Shown piece by piece: positions 33,821 to 41,362 of a stretch of 64,000 nucleotides of DNA. A program made the translations under genes and the position numbers. How positions within the stretch are numbered: the first letter of the stretch is position 1; each line of letters opens with the position of its first letter. Source of the stretch: Janthinobacterium sp051380875 (GTDB taxonomy: Bacteria; Pseudomonadota; Gammaproteobacteria; Burkholderiales; Burkholderiaceae_D). The notes beneath the pieces are model-generated. The model ran no database searches and was not told the DNA's origin. It saw only the letters and a list, made by a program, of their open reading frames with translations. The stretch lies in NCBI RefSeq assembly GCF_051380875.1, contig NZ_JBNYXW010000003.1, forward strand, positions 270,862-334,861. Reading direction: 5' to 3'.

Positions 33821-33848
33821 TATAACAGTTTGGCAACAGTTGGCAACA
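33821..33848 (-). promoter_or_regulatory. Possible promoter of the ECF sigma/anti-sigma operon
   Basis: -35 TTGCCA (33848-33843), 16-bp spacer and -10 TATAAC (33826-33821) lie 43 bp before the sigma start. The -35 region is duplicated as a direct repeat of about 11 bp. Confidence 0.45.
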
Positions 33849-33876
33849 AGGTTTTGTGCGGTGTTGATGGGGTGGA

Positions 33877-34398
33877 TCAGCCGGCGATGGCTGTTTCCAA
33901 AAGCTTGTGCAATTCGGCAAACTCGGGCTTGCCCACATAACGCTTGAGGATCTTGCCCTGCTTGTCGAGCACGAAAGTGGTGGGTGTCAGGGCCACGTCG
34001 CCGTAGGCCTTGGCCGCCTCGCCCGTCACGTCGAGCGCCACCTTGAACGGCAGCTGGCGTGTTTCGGCGAAGTTCAGCACGTAGTTGGCCGGGTCGTATT
34101 TCATGGCCACGGCCACGAATTCCAGTCCCTGCCCCTTGTACTTGTTGTAAGTGTCGACCATTTCCGGCATTTCCGCCACGCAGGTGGTGCACGAGGTGGC
34201 CCAGAAATTGACCATCACCACCTTGCCGCGCAGGCTGGCCGAGGTGATTTTCTCGCCATGGATGCCATGGAAGGTCACGTCCGGCGCGCTTTGCTTGTCA
34301 TTCAGCGACAGATAGCCGGCCGCTGCCACGCCCGCCACGAAGACGGCGATGAGGGCTGGCTTGAGCCAGGATTTGCTAACGGATGGCGAAGTTGACAT
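33877..34398 (-). CDS. TlpA/ResA-type membrane-anchored thioredoxin
   Basis: 173 residues. An N-terminal signal anchor (about 11-31) is followed by a thioredoxin fold with the redox motif NFWATSCTTCVAEMP (about residues 63-77) and the cis-proline region 'LTPTTFVLD'. It probably acts in the periplasm as a thiol-disulphide reductant, for example in cytochrome c or copper-site maturation; the partner is unknown. It lies 98 bp before the sigma gene on the same strand, so the link between the two is uncertain. Confidence 0.9.
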   Translation of the reverse strand: MSTSPSVSKSWLKPALIAVFVAGVAAAGYLSLNDKQSAPDVTFHGIHGEKITSASLRGKVVMVNFWATSCTTCVAEMPEMVDTYNKYKGQGLEFVAVAMKYDPANYVLNFAETRQLPFKVALDVTGEAAKAYGDVALTPTTFVLDKQGKILKRYVGKPEFAELHKLLETAIAG

Positions 34399-34501
34399 GG
34401 CGAAGTTGAAATAAGTTCACTTGAAAAGCGCGGCGATGCGGCCACGATGCGGCTATTGTAGCCGTATCGTGACGTCCTTGCTGCAGGTCAGACGGCGCGC
34501 C

Positions 34502-35176
34502 TTATTGGCTGACGGCGTCGCTGGTGGTGCGCTGCGGCGCATCGGGCTGCAATTGCTTCAGTTCCGCTTCCGAGATGTAGTCGAACAGCTTGACCACTTT
34601 CTGCACGCCGCCCACGCCGCGCGCCACGTCGGAGGCGACCGTGCCTTCGCGCTGGGTGACCCGGCCCATCAGGAAGACGGTGCCGTTTTCCGTGACGACC
34701 TTGAACGAGGCGGCCGAGATGGTTTTCATGTCCACCAGGCTGGCCTTGACCTTGGTGGTGATCAGCGCATCGTTCGAACGCGAGGTGTAGGTGGCAGGGC
34801 CGGCGATGATCAGCTCGTTGGCCACCGATTCCACGCCATCGATGTTGCGCACTTCGCGCTCGACGGCATTTTTCATCGCTTCATCGCGCACTTCGCCCGT
34901 CAGCAGGACGCGGCGGTTGAAGCTGGTGACGTTCACATGGCCCACGTCGCCAACGATGGAGGGGATGCGTGACTCGCCTTTCAGGGCGATCGACTTGTCT
35001 TCAGTCTGGGCGCCCAGGGTGCGGCGGTCTGCGGCGGCGACGCCGCCCATCACCGCGCCACCGACCATCAATTCGATGCAGCCGGTGAGCGAGGTGAGCA
35101 TGGCACCGCACAAAAGAAAGGTCGCCAACGGGCGTTGTACGCCTTTCCAGCCTGGGCCAGTACCGAATTTAGTCAT
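34502..35176 (-). CDS. dolP: Dual BON-domain outer membrane lipoprotein DolP (YraP)
   Basis: 224 residues. A lipoprotein signal ends in LTSLTGC. Two BON domains follow (about 65-130 and 140-205), each with the V-x-GVxxV pattern. DolP sits in the outer membrane at the division site and supports envelope integrity. The order rsmI / lpoA-yraN-diaA-dolP matches E. coli yraLMNOP. It overlaps the end of the SIS gene by 8 bp. Confidence 0.9.
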   Translation of the reverse strand: MTKFGTGPGWKGVQRPLATFLLCGAMLTSLTGCIELMVGGAVMGGVAAADRRTLGAQTEDKSIALKGESRIPSIVGDVGHVNVTSFNRRVLLTGEVRDEAMKNAVEREVRNIDGVESVANELIIAGPATYTSRSNDALITTKVKASLVDMKTISAASFKVVTENGTVFLMGRVTQREGTVASDVARGVGGVQKVVKLFDYISEAELKQLQPDAPQRTTSDAVSQ

Positions 35177-35765
35177 TCACGTCTCCTCCGAATAGGGCGA
35201 CATCGATACCGTCGCAAATGCAATGTATGGTGGTCAGGTGCACTTCCTGGATGCGCGCCGTGCGTTCGGCGGGCACGCAGATATGCACGTCGGCATCCGT
35301 CAGCATCTTGCCGATGGCGCCGCCGTCCTTGCCCGTCAGCGCCACGACGCGCATTTCGCGCTCCAGCGCCGCTTCCACGGCGGCCATCACGTTGGCCGAA
35401 TTGCCCGACGTGGAGATGGCCAGCAGGATGTCGCCCGCCTGGCCGAAGGCCTGCACCTGTTTCGAGAAAATCTCGCGGTAGCTGTAGTCATTCGCCACGG
35501 CTGTGAGGATCGAGGTGTCCGTCGTCAGCGCCAGGGCCGGCAGCGGAAAGCGCTCGCGCTCGAAGCGGCCCACCAGCTCGGCTGCAAAATGCTGGCAGTC
35601 GGCGGCGGAACCGCCATTCCCGCAGGCCAGGATCTTGTTGCCGTTGGACAATGCATAAAACATCAGGTCGATCGCCTGCGCAATAGGCGGCGCCAGTACG
35701 CTAGCGGCCTGGATCTTGAGTTCGGCACTTTCGTGGAAGTGCGAGAGGATGCGTTGATTATTCAT
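35169..35765 (-). CDS. diaA: SIS-domain protein, DiaA/GmhA family
   Basis: 198 residues from the ATG at 35765. The sugar-phosphate binding loops are ACGNGGSAADCQHFAAELVGR and 'AISTSGNSANVM'. The family includes phosphoheptose isomerase GmhA and the DnaA-binding initiator DiaA. Its place between yraN and dolP, as in E. coli, argues for DiaA, which promotes timely replication initiation. Sequence alone does not separate the two. Confidence 0.88.
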   Translation of the reverse strand: MNNQRILSHFHESAELKIQAASVLAPPIAQAIDLMFYALSNGNKILACGNGGSAADCQHFAAELVGRFERERFPLPALALTTDTSILTAVANDYSYREIFSKQVQAFGQAGDILLAISTSGNSANVMAAVEAALEREMRVVALTGKDGGAIGKMLTDADVHICVPAERTARIQEVHLTTIHCICDGIDVALFGGDVND

Positions 35766-35822
35766 AGTCTGCCGATTATAGTGCAGGCGCGCGGCGTGGC
35801 GGACAAGCACTGTTAAAAATGC

Positions 35823-36182
35823 TTACATATCCAAAATGTTTTTCAGCCAGCTGATACGCCCGCCATCGATGCACAGCGCATCGAAGCGGCAGGCCGGCAA
35901 GCGCTTTTGCCCCAGCAGCCAGGTTTGCGCGGCCACCACCATGCGCCGCTGCTTGGCCGGCGTGATGCTGGCCAGGGCGCCGCCGAAGGCCGCGCCCGAG
36001 CGCAGACGCACTTCCACGAAGACGACGCCATCACCATCGCGCATGATCAAGTCCAGCTCGCCCCCCTTGCACAGATAGTTGCGCTCCAGCAGCACCAAGC
36101 CTTGCAGCAACAGGTAGGCCAGCGCATCGTCTTCCGCCTGCCGCCCCCGTTCCTGTTTCGTCTGGAAAGGCAGGCGCGGCAT
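35823..36182 (-). CDS. yraN: YraN family (UPF0102) endonuclease-like protein
   Basis: 119 residues. The restriction-endonuclease-like fold signature GELDLIMRDGDGVVFVEVRLR has the D-x-E-x-R spacing of the family, and A-x-YL near residue 20 is also typical. The biological role is not firmly known. It lies 9 bp after lpoA, which supports one transcript. Confidence 0.92.
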   Translation of the reverse strand: MPRLPFQTKQERGRQAEDDALAYLLLQGLVLLERNYLCKGGELDLIMRDGDGVVFVEVRLRSGAAFGGALASITPAKQRRMVVAAQTWLLGQKRLPACRFDALCIDGGRISWLKNILDM

Positions 36183-36191
36183 GGAAGGTCC

Positions 36192-37559
36192 TTATTGTGC
36201 CTGCGGCAAGGCCGCTGGCGTGGCGATTTCCTTCGGTGGCCAGGTGCCAAGCACGCCCTGCTGGTAGCTGGCGGCCTGTTCCGTGCGTTCGAAGATGGTT
36301 TGACCATCTTCAAAGCGCACGGCCAGGCGGCCCGTCACGCCATCGAGCGTGAATGGTGCATCCGGGCGCAGCGCCACTTCGCGCGCCACGCGGAAGGCAT
36401 CGATGCCCAGCGCATACAGGCGTTCCATGTCGGCCGTCAGGCGCCGTTCGCCTGGCTGCGGCGGCTGCGGATACACCATCACCTGCGGATGGTCGCGCTG
36501 CACCTGCCATGGCAAGTCCAGCAGGCGCGCGCCGTCGAGCTCGGGGCCGCTGGCGCCGCGTCCGGCGCCCGGATTCATGGACGAGGTGCCATACAGGGGC
36601 AAATCGCCGCCGATGGCCACGCGCAGCTGGCGCGCCTGGTCGGCGTCGAGCGCGGCAAACAGCAGGCCCGGCGGCGTGGCGGCAAGACGCGCGCGCAGCT
36701 GCACCAGTTCGGCATCGCTCAGGTAGCCATTCGTGGCCGTCAAGTCCATCGTTTCGATCTTGCCGCCCTGGCGCAGCCATTCCTGCTTGAAGGCGGCGCT
36801 GGTGCGGCGCTGCGAGGGCGAGCCGGCCGACAGGATCAGTGCGCTGGCGCCAGGCTGTTCGCTGGCAGCCCAGGCGGCGACCTGGCGTGCTTCCGCCTCG
36901 ATCGACAAACCCATTACCAGCATTTTTTCCGGCAGGCGCGCGTTGCCGCGGTTATCCGGGTGGTTCAGGGCGATGGTGGGTTTACGCACCAGATTGCTGT
37001 TGGCCACGGCCGTGACGGCCGAGCGCGACAGGGGGCCGACGACGATGTCTTGCTCTTCTTGCGCTTGCGCAAATTTGTTCAGGGTGTCGCTGCTGCCGTC
37101 GCCCGTGTCGATCACCGTCACTTCAAAGCCGCTGCGGTCGCGCTCATAGGCGGCCATGAAGCCGGCGCGCAGCAGTTCGGCGGCCGGTCCCAGGGACGCC
37201 GAACGCAGCGGCAGCAGCAGGCCGATGTGGTGGACATTGCCATCGGCGGGTGCCGGCGCCGTGGCCGCTGGCATATCGATAGCCGTGCCGGTAGCCGGCT
37301 TGTTCCTGACGGGCGCCAGCGGCGCGCCATTCTCGTCGTACGAGGTAATATCGGGCACGGCCACGGCAAAGGTGACCGGTTCGGGCGGCTGCGGTTTGGG
37401 CGGCACGGGTGGTGGCAGCGGTGGCGGAGGCGGCAGTGCCCTTGTGTTAGATTCAATAGGCGCGCACAATTGCCCGGGCGCGTCGCAAGGCGTGCTGCAA
37501 GCGCTCAGCATGCCGGTCGCGGCACAAACAAGCAGTAACTTCACACTATTAGCAAGCAT
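36192..37559 (-). CDS. lpoA: Penicillin-binding protein activator LpoA-like lipoprotein
   Basis: 455 residues. A lipoprotein signal ends in LSAC (about residue 21). A Pro-rich linker (about 45-60) is followed by a periplasmic-binding-protein-like domain of the LppC type: IGLLLPLRSASLGPAAELLRAGFMAAYE, and later 'VVGPLSRSAVTAVA'. In E. coli LpoA activates PBP1A from the outer membrane. It is shorter than E. coli LpoA because the N-terminal TPR half is missing, as is usual in betaproteobacteria. It diverges from rsmI with only 12 bp between start codons. Confidence 0.88.
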   Translation of the reverse strand: MLANSVKLLLVCAATGMLSACSTPCDAPGQLCAPIESNTRALPPPPPLPPPVPPKPQPPEPVTFAVAVPDITSYDENGAPLAPVRNKPATGTAIDMPAATAPAPADGNVHHIGLLLPLRSASLGPAAELLRAGFMAAYERDRSGFEVTVIDTGDGSSDTLNKFAQAQEEQDIVVGPLSRSAVTAVANSNLVRKPTIALNHPDNRGNARLPEKMLVMGLSIEAEARQVAAWAASEQPGASALILSAGSPSQRRTSAAFKQEWLRQGGKIETMDLTATNGYLSDAELVQLRARLAATPPGLLFAALDADQARQLRVAIGGDLPLYGTSSMNPGAGRGASGPELDGARLLDLPWQVQRDHPQVMVYPQPPQPGERRLTADMERLYALGIDAFRVAREVALRPDAPFTLDGVTGRLAVRFEDGQTIFERTEQAASYQQGVLGTWPPKEIATPAALPQAQ

Positions 37560-37571
37560 TTAACCTCCAAA

Positions 37572-38480
37572 ATGACCGTACAAGAAATCAGCTCCATCGC
37601 CAGCCTGCCCATCATGACAGAGGCGGCGCACCAGGTCTATCCTATCGCAACATTGTATATAGTGGCCACGCCGATCGGTAATGTGACCGATATCAGCCTG
37701 CGCGCGCTGCATTTGCTGAGCATTGCCGATGCCGTTGCCTGTGAAGATACGCGCAACACGGCGCACCTGCTGACGCGCTTTGGCCTGAACAAGCCATTGA
37801 TTGCGGCGCACCAACATAATGAGCGCGAAGTGGCGCAAACCCTGATTGCCCGCCTGCATGCCGGCGAGCGCATCGCGCTGGTCTCCGACGCGGGAACCCC
37901 TGCCGTCTCCGACCCCGGTGCGCGCATCGTCGACGCCGTGCGCGCGGCCGGCTTGCGCGTGCTGCCCTTGCCCGGCCCGTCGGCGGCGATCACCGCCATT
38001 TCCGCCAGCGGCTTGCTCAATGACCAGTTTTACTTTATCGGCTTCCTGCCGGCGAAGGCCAAGCAGCGCGAAAACATGCTGCACAGCCTGCGCGGCGTGA
38101 CGGCCACCATGGTGTTCTATGAAGCGCCGCACCGTATCCTCGATTGCGCCACGGCCTTGGTGGAGGCGTTCGAGCCGACGCGCCAGGTAGTGTTTGCGCG
38201 CGAGCTGACGAAAATGTTCGAAGAAATCCACCGCTGCCCCTTGTCCGAAGCCGAAGCGTGGATACGTGCCGACGCGCACCGCGAAAAGGGCGAATTTGTC
38301 GTCCTGCTGGAAGGCGCCACCGAAGCGCAGGACGCGGAAGACGTGGAAGCGGAGCGCATCCTGAACATTTTGCTGGCCGAATGCAGCGTCAAGCAGGCTG
38401 CCAACCTGACGGCGCAGATCACGGGCCGCAAGAAAAACGCCCTGTACGAGCGGGCGCTGCAGTTGAAGGGGCAGGAATAA
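37572..38480 (+). CDS. rsmI: 16S rRNA (cytidine1402-2'-O)-methyltransferase RsmI
   Basis: 302 residues. The tetrapyrrole-methylase fold begins LYIVATPIGNVTDIS. The loops VACEDTRNT, LVSDAGTPAVSDPG and 'PGPSAAITAISASGL' follow. It adds the 2'-O-methyl group to C1402 of 16S rRNA. The N-terminus carries about 25 extra residues before the usual start, and no alternative start there has a better ribosome site. A wobble-containing hairpin without a T-run (about 38491-38512) follows the stop. Confidence 0.95.
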   Translation: MTVQEISSIASLPIMTEAAHQVYPIATLYIVATPIGNVTDISLRALHLLSIADAVACEDTRNTAHLLTRFGLNKPLIAAHQHNEREVAQTLIARLHAGERIALVSDAGTPAVSDPGARIVDAVRAAGLRVLPLPGPSAAITAISASGLLNDQFYFIGFLPAKAKQRENMLHSLRGVTATMVFYEAPHRILDCATALVEAFEPTRQVVFARELTKMFEEIHRCPLSEAEAWIRADAHREKGEFVVLLEGATEAQDAEDVEAERILNILLAECSVKQAANLTAQITGRKKNALYERALQLKGQE

Positions 38481-38520
38481 CGCGATTCCGGCATGCCCGA
38501 TTGGGTATGCCCTTACATAA

Positions 38521-39207
38521 TTACCACTTGCAGCCACTATCTTTCTTGTCGAGCAGCATCAGCACGGGCGCCAGCAAGCCCGCGCCCGCATAGGCCGTAC
38601 GGCAATCGCCGCGCTTGCCTTGCGCGATGTCGCGCGCCAGCTGGCTTTCCGTTTGCAGCGGCTTGTCGGGGATTTGCCCCACGGCCGTACCCACCTTGGA
38701 CGGGTCGCGTTCGCCAGCCACCTTGCGCGCCGTCTTCCTGGCCGCGTCCATGTCGAACTTCGGCGTATCTGGCGTTAGCGTAGTGGGGCTGACCGTTGGC
38801 GTGATTGCTGCCGTGGGCGCCACGGTGATCGTATTCTGGCTCGATGCTGGTGTGGCTGCCGTCGTTGGCGTTTTCCGGACGGTGTTGCGCTTTGCCTTGC
38901 TGATGGGCTTGGGTTCGTGTTTCGGCTTGAGCACTTCGACGGGCGGTGGCGGCGGCTTGGCAGCCAGCGGGCGTATCCACACGGTGACCGATTCCACGCG
39001 CCGCGCCGCGTCTGGCAGGGCGGGTGGCTGCGCATGGCGCCACAGGTACACCAGCGCGCCATGCAGCAGCAGGGACACGGCAATGCCCAGCGCGATGCCG
39101 CGGCGATTCGCCATGGGCTGGCCAGCGCCGCTTCTTTCCATACGCAATTCCATTGCCGTCGTCGCCTTCATGTCTGAGCGGGAAAACTTGCCTGGTGAGT
39201 GTCGCAT
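38521..39207 (-). CDS. TonB-like energy-transducer-type protein, function unknown
   Basis: 228 residues if the first ATG is used; starts at 39171 and others in frame are possible and no ribosome site decides. One N-terminal membrane helix is followed by a Pro/Lys-rich stretch (PPPPPVEVLKPKHEPKPISKAK) and a Thr/Ala/Pro-rich spacer. The compact C-terminal part ends in 'GDCRTAYAGAGLLAPVLMLLDKKDSGCKW' with two cysteines likely to form a disulphide. The N-terminal half resembles TonB, but the C-terminal TonB receptor-binding fold is not recognisable. Confidence 0.7.
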   Translation of the reverse strand: MRHSPGKFSRSDMKATTAMELRMERSGAGQPMANRRGIALGIAVSLLLHGALVYLWRHAQPPALPDAARRVESVTVWIRPLAAKPPPPPVEVLKPKHEPKPISKAKRNTVRKTPTTAATPASSQNTITVAPTAAITPTVSPTTLTPDTPKFDMDAARKTARKVAGERDPSKVGTAVGQIPDKPLQTESQLARDIAQGKRGDCRTAYAGAGLLAPVLMLLDKKDSGCKW

Positions 39208-39319
39208 ACTTCGATAGTGTTGATAAATACATGCGTATCGGTGTCGCGCGTAAATAATTTACACAGAGTTTCACCTGACCCTTGACCGAAGTCGATACGG
39301 GCTGTATTATCTTGGTCTT

Positions 39320-39396
39320 CGGAGTGTGGCGCAGCCCGGTAGCGCACCTGGTTTGGGACCAGGGGGTCCAAGGTTCGAATCCTTGTACTCCGACCA
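39320..39396 (+). tRNA. tRNA-Pro (anticodon UGG)
   Basis: A 77-nt cloverleaf: acceptor CGGAGTG with TACTCCG, D-arm GCGCAGCCCGGTAGCGC, anticodon stem CCTGG/CCAGG with loop TTTGGGA (anticodon TGG at 39354-39356), T-arm with GGTTCGAATCC, and an encoded CCA end. Confidence 0.97.
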
Positions 39397-39405
39397 AATT
39401 TGTAG

Positions 39406-39442
39406 AAAAAAACCCAAGAGTTTCGACTCTTGGGTTTTTTTT
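39406..39442. terminator. Bidirectional UUCG-loop terminator between tRNA-Pro and liuE
   Basis: AACCCAAGAGT, loop TTCG, ACTCTTGGGTT gives an 11-bp perfect stem. It has a T-run after it and an A-run before it, so it can stop both the tRNA transcript and the opposing liu/bio transcript. A second hairpin (CTGCATGC/GCATGCAG, 39451-39473) follows. Confidence 0.9.
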
Positions 39443-39495
39443 CGTCCGTACTGCATGCCCCAGCGGCATGCAGCAGGGCCGTAGCCCCTTTCCAT

Positions 39496-40416
39496 TTACC
39501 CCAGGCGTTTCGCCGCGATGGCGTTGCCGGCGCGGCTGGAACCCTTGCGGCCCAGTTGCTGCGCGATGAACTGGCCCGCGTCCACCACCAGGTCCAGGTC
39601 GATGCCGGTGGCGATGCCCAGGCCGGCCATCATGTACAGCACGTCTTCCGTGGCGACATTGCCGGTGGCGCCCTTGGCGTACGGGCAGCCGCCCAGGCCC
39701 GAGACGGACGAATGATAAATCGCAATGCCCATCTCCAGGCTGGCGTAGATATTTGCCAGCGCCTGGCCGTAGGTGTCGTGGAAGTGGCCAGACAGGCCGC
39801 CCACGTGGAAGGCCGCGATGGCGCGCTCCATTACCGCCTGCGTTTTTCTCGGCGTGGCCACGCCGATGGTGTCGGCGATGTCGATTTCGTCGCAACCGAG
39901 GTCGCGCATGCGTCCCACCACGTCGGCCACGGCGTCGAGCGGCACGTCGCCCTGGTAGGGGCAGCCGAAGGCGCAGCTGATGCTGCCGCGCAGGCGCAGG
40001 CCATGATCCTTGGCCGCCTTGGCCACGCCCTCGAAGCGGGCGATCGATTCGGCGATCGAGCAATTGATGTTTTTTTGCGAGAACGCCTCGGAGGCGGAAC
40101 CGAAGATCACCACTTCATCAGCCTTTGCCGCCAGCGCAGCCTCGAAACCTTGCATGTTCGGCGTCAGCGCCGAATACATGGTGCCGGCACGGCGCGCGAT
40201 TTTCTCCATCACTTCCGCGCTGGTGGCCATCTGCGGCACCCATTTGGGCGAGACGAACGACGCCGCCTCGATATTGGCGAAGCCCGCCAGCGTCAACCTG
40301 TCGACCAGCTCGATCTTGACGGCGGCGCTGATGGTTTCCTTTTCATTTTGCAGGCCGTCGCGCGGGCCCACTTCGACGATCTTGACCTGTTTCGGCAAAT
40401 TTGGTAGTACGTTCAT
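39496..40416 (-). CDS. liuE: Hydroxymethylglutaryl-CoA lyase
   Basis: 306 residues from the ATG at 40416 (AAGGA upstream). The TIM-barrel DRE motif is in VEVGPRDGLQNEK. The 'GCPYAKGATGNVATED' segment with the active-site cysteine and the metal site GHFHDTYGQA are present. It splits HMG-CoA to acetoacetate and acetyl-CoA, the last step of leucine/isovalerate breakdown. It is the last gene of the long minus-strand liu/bio run, 1 bp after the hydroxyacid dehydrogenase gene. Confidence 0.94.
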   Translation of the reverse strand: MNVLPNLPKQVKIVEVGPRDGLQNEKETISAAVKIELVDRLTLAGFANIEAASFVSPKWVPQMATSAEVMEKIARRAGTMYSALTPNMQGFEAALAAKADEVVIFGSASEAFSQKNINCSIAESIARFEGVAKAAKDHGLRLRGSISCAFGCPYQGDVPLDAVADVVGRMRDLGCDEIDIADTIGVATPRKTQAVMERAIAAFHVGGLSGHFHDTYGQALANIYASLEMGIAIYHSSVSGLGGCPYAKGATGNVATEDVLYMMAGLGIATGIDLDLVVDAGQFIAQQLGRKGSSRAGNAIAAKRLG

Positions 40417-40417
40417 G

Positions 40418-41350
40418 TCAATATCCTTGCAAACGGTTGACGATGCCGGCCACAGGCTCTCCGGCATGCAGGCGGCGCATCTTGGCGGCGATTTGCGCCA
40501 CGCTTTCGCGGCGCAGGGTGGCGGCCGAAATATGCGGCGTGATGGTGATGCGCGGTTCTTGCCAGAACGGGTGCTGCTGCGGCAGCGGCTCGTTGCGGAA
40601 CACGTCCAGGGTGGCGCCCGCAATATGCCCCGAGCGGATCAGGGTCAGCAAATCCGGTTCGGCCATATGCGCGCCGCGCGCCACGTTGATGACGTAGGCG
40701 CCCGGCAGCAGCATGGACAGGCGCGCGCGGTCCAGCAGGTTATGCGTGTCGGGTGTCAGCGGCAGCATGCACACCAGCACACGCGTGCCGCGCAGGAAGG
40801 CGTCGAGCCCCTCTTCGCCCGCGAAGCACTGCACCCCATCGAGCTGCTTCTGGCTGCGGCTCCAGCCACGCAGGGGAAATTCAAATTGCGCCAGCGCTTC
40901 CAGTACGCGCGTGCCCAGCACGCCCATGCCCAGCACGCCGACGGGAAAGTCCGCCTTGTCAAACGCGGGCAGCGGCTGCCAGATGCCCGCGCGGCCCTGC
41001 GCTTCGTAGTCGTCGAAACGGCGGAAGTGGCGCAGCACGGCGTGGCTGACATATTCCGCCATCTGCACGCCCATGCCCGCATCGCCCAGGCGCACCAGCG
41101 GCACGTGTGCCGGTAGCGACTCGCTGAACTTGAGCAGGGCGTCGACGCCGGCGCCCATATTGAAGATGGCTTTTATATTGGCCAGATGCGCCAGCATGGC
41201 CGCTGGCGGTTGCCAGACGACGGCGTAATCACAAGCTGGCGCTGGTGTGCCTTCACGCCAGAAGTGGATCTCGGCTTCGGGCAGCAAGTCCTTGAAGTCG
41301 GCGATCCACGCCGCTTCTTTGCCGTCCGCACGTTGCAGGAGTATGCGCAT
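40418..41350 (-). CDS. GhrA-like glyoxylate/hydroxypyruvate reductase (D-2-hydroxyacid dehydrogenase)
   Basis: 310 residues. The NAD(P)-binding motif is GVLGMGVLGTRV (about residues 141-152). The catalytic set is Arg in INVARGAH, Glu in FRNEPLP and His in TPHISA. Enzymes of this type reduce 2-oxo acids such as glyoxylate or hydroxypyruvate. Its place in a leucine-degradation operon is unexplained; a branched 2-oxo acid substrate is possible but is only a guess. Confidence 0.88.
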   Translation of the reverse strand: MRILLQRADGKEAAWIADFKDLLPEAEIHFWREGTPAPACDYAVVWQPPAAMLAHLANIKAIFNMGAGVDALLKFSESLPAHVPLVRLGDAGMGVQMAEYVSHAVLRHFRRFDDYEAQGRAGIWQPLPAFDKADFPVGVLGMGVLGTRVLEALAQFEFPLRGWSRSQKQLDGVQCFAGEEGLDAFLRGTRVLVCMLPLTPDTHNLLDRARLSMLLPGAYVINVARGAHMAEPDLLTLIRSGHIAGATLDVFRNEPLPQQHPFWQEPRITITPHISAATLRRESVAQIAAKMRRLHAGEPVAGIVNRLQGY

Positions 41351-41362
41351 TGTGAGCTACCC

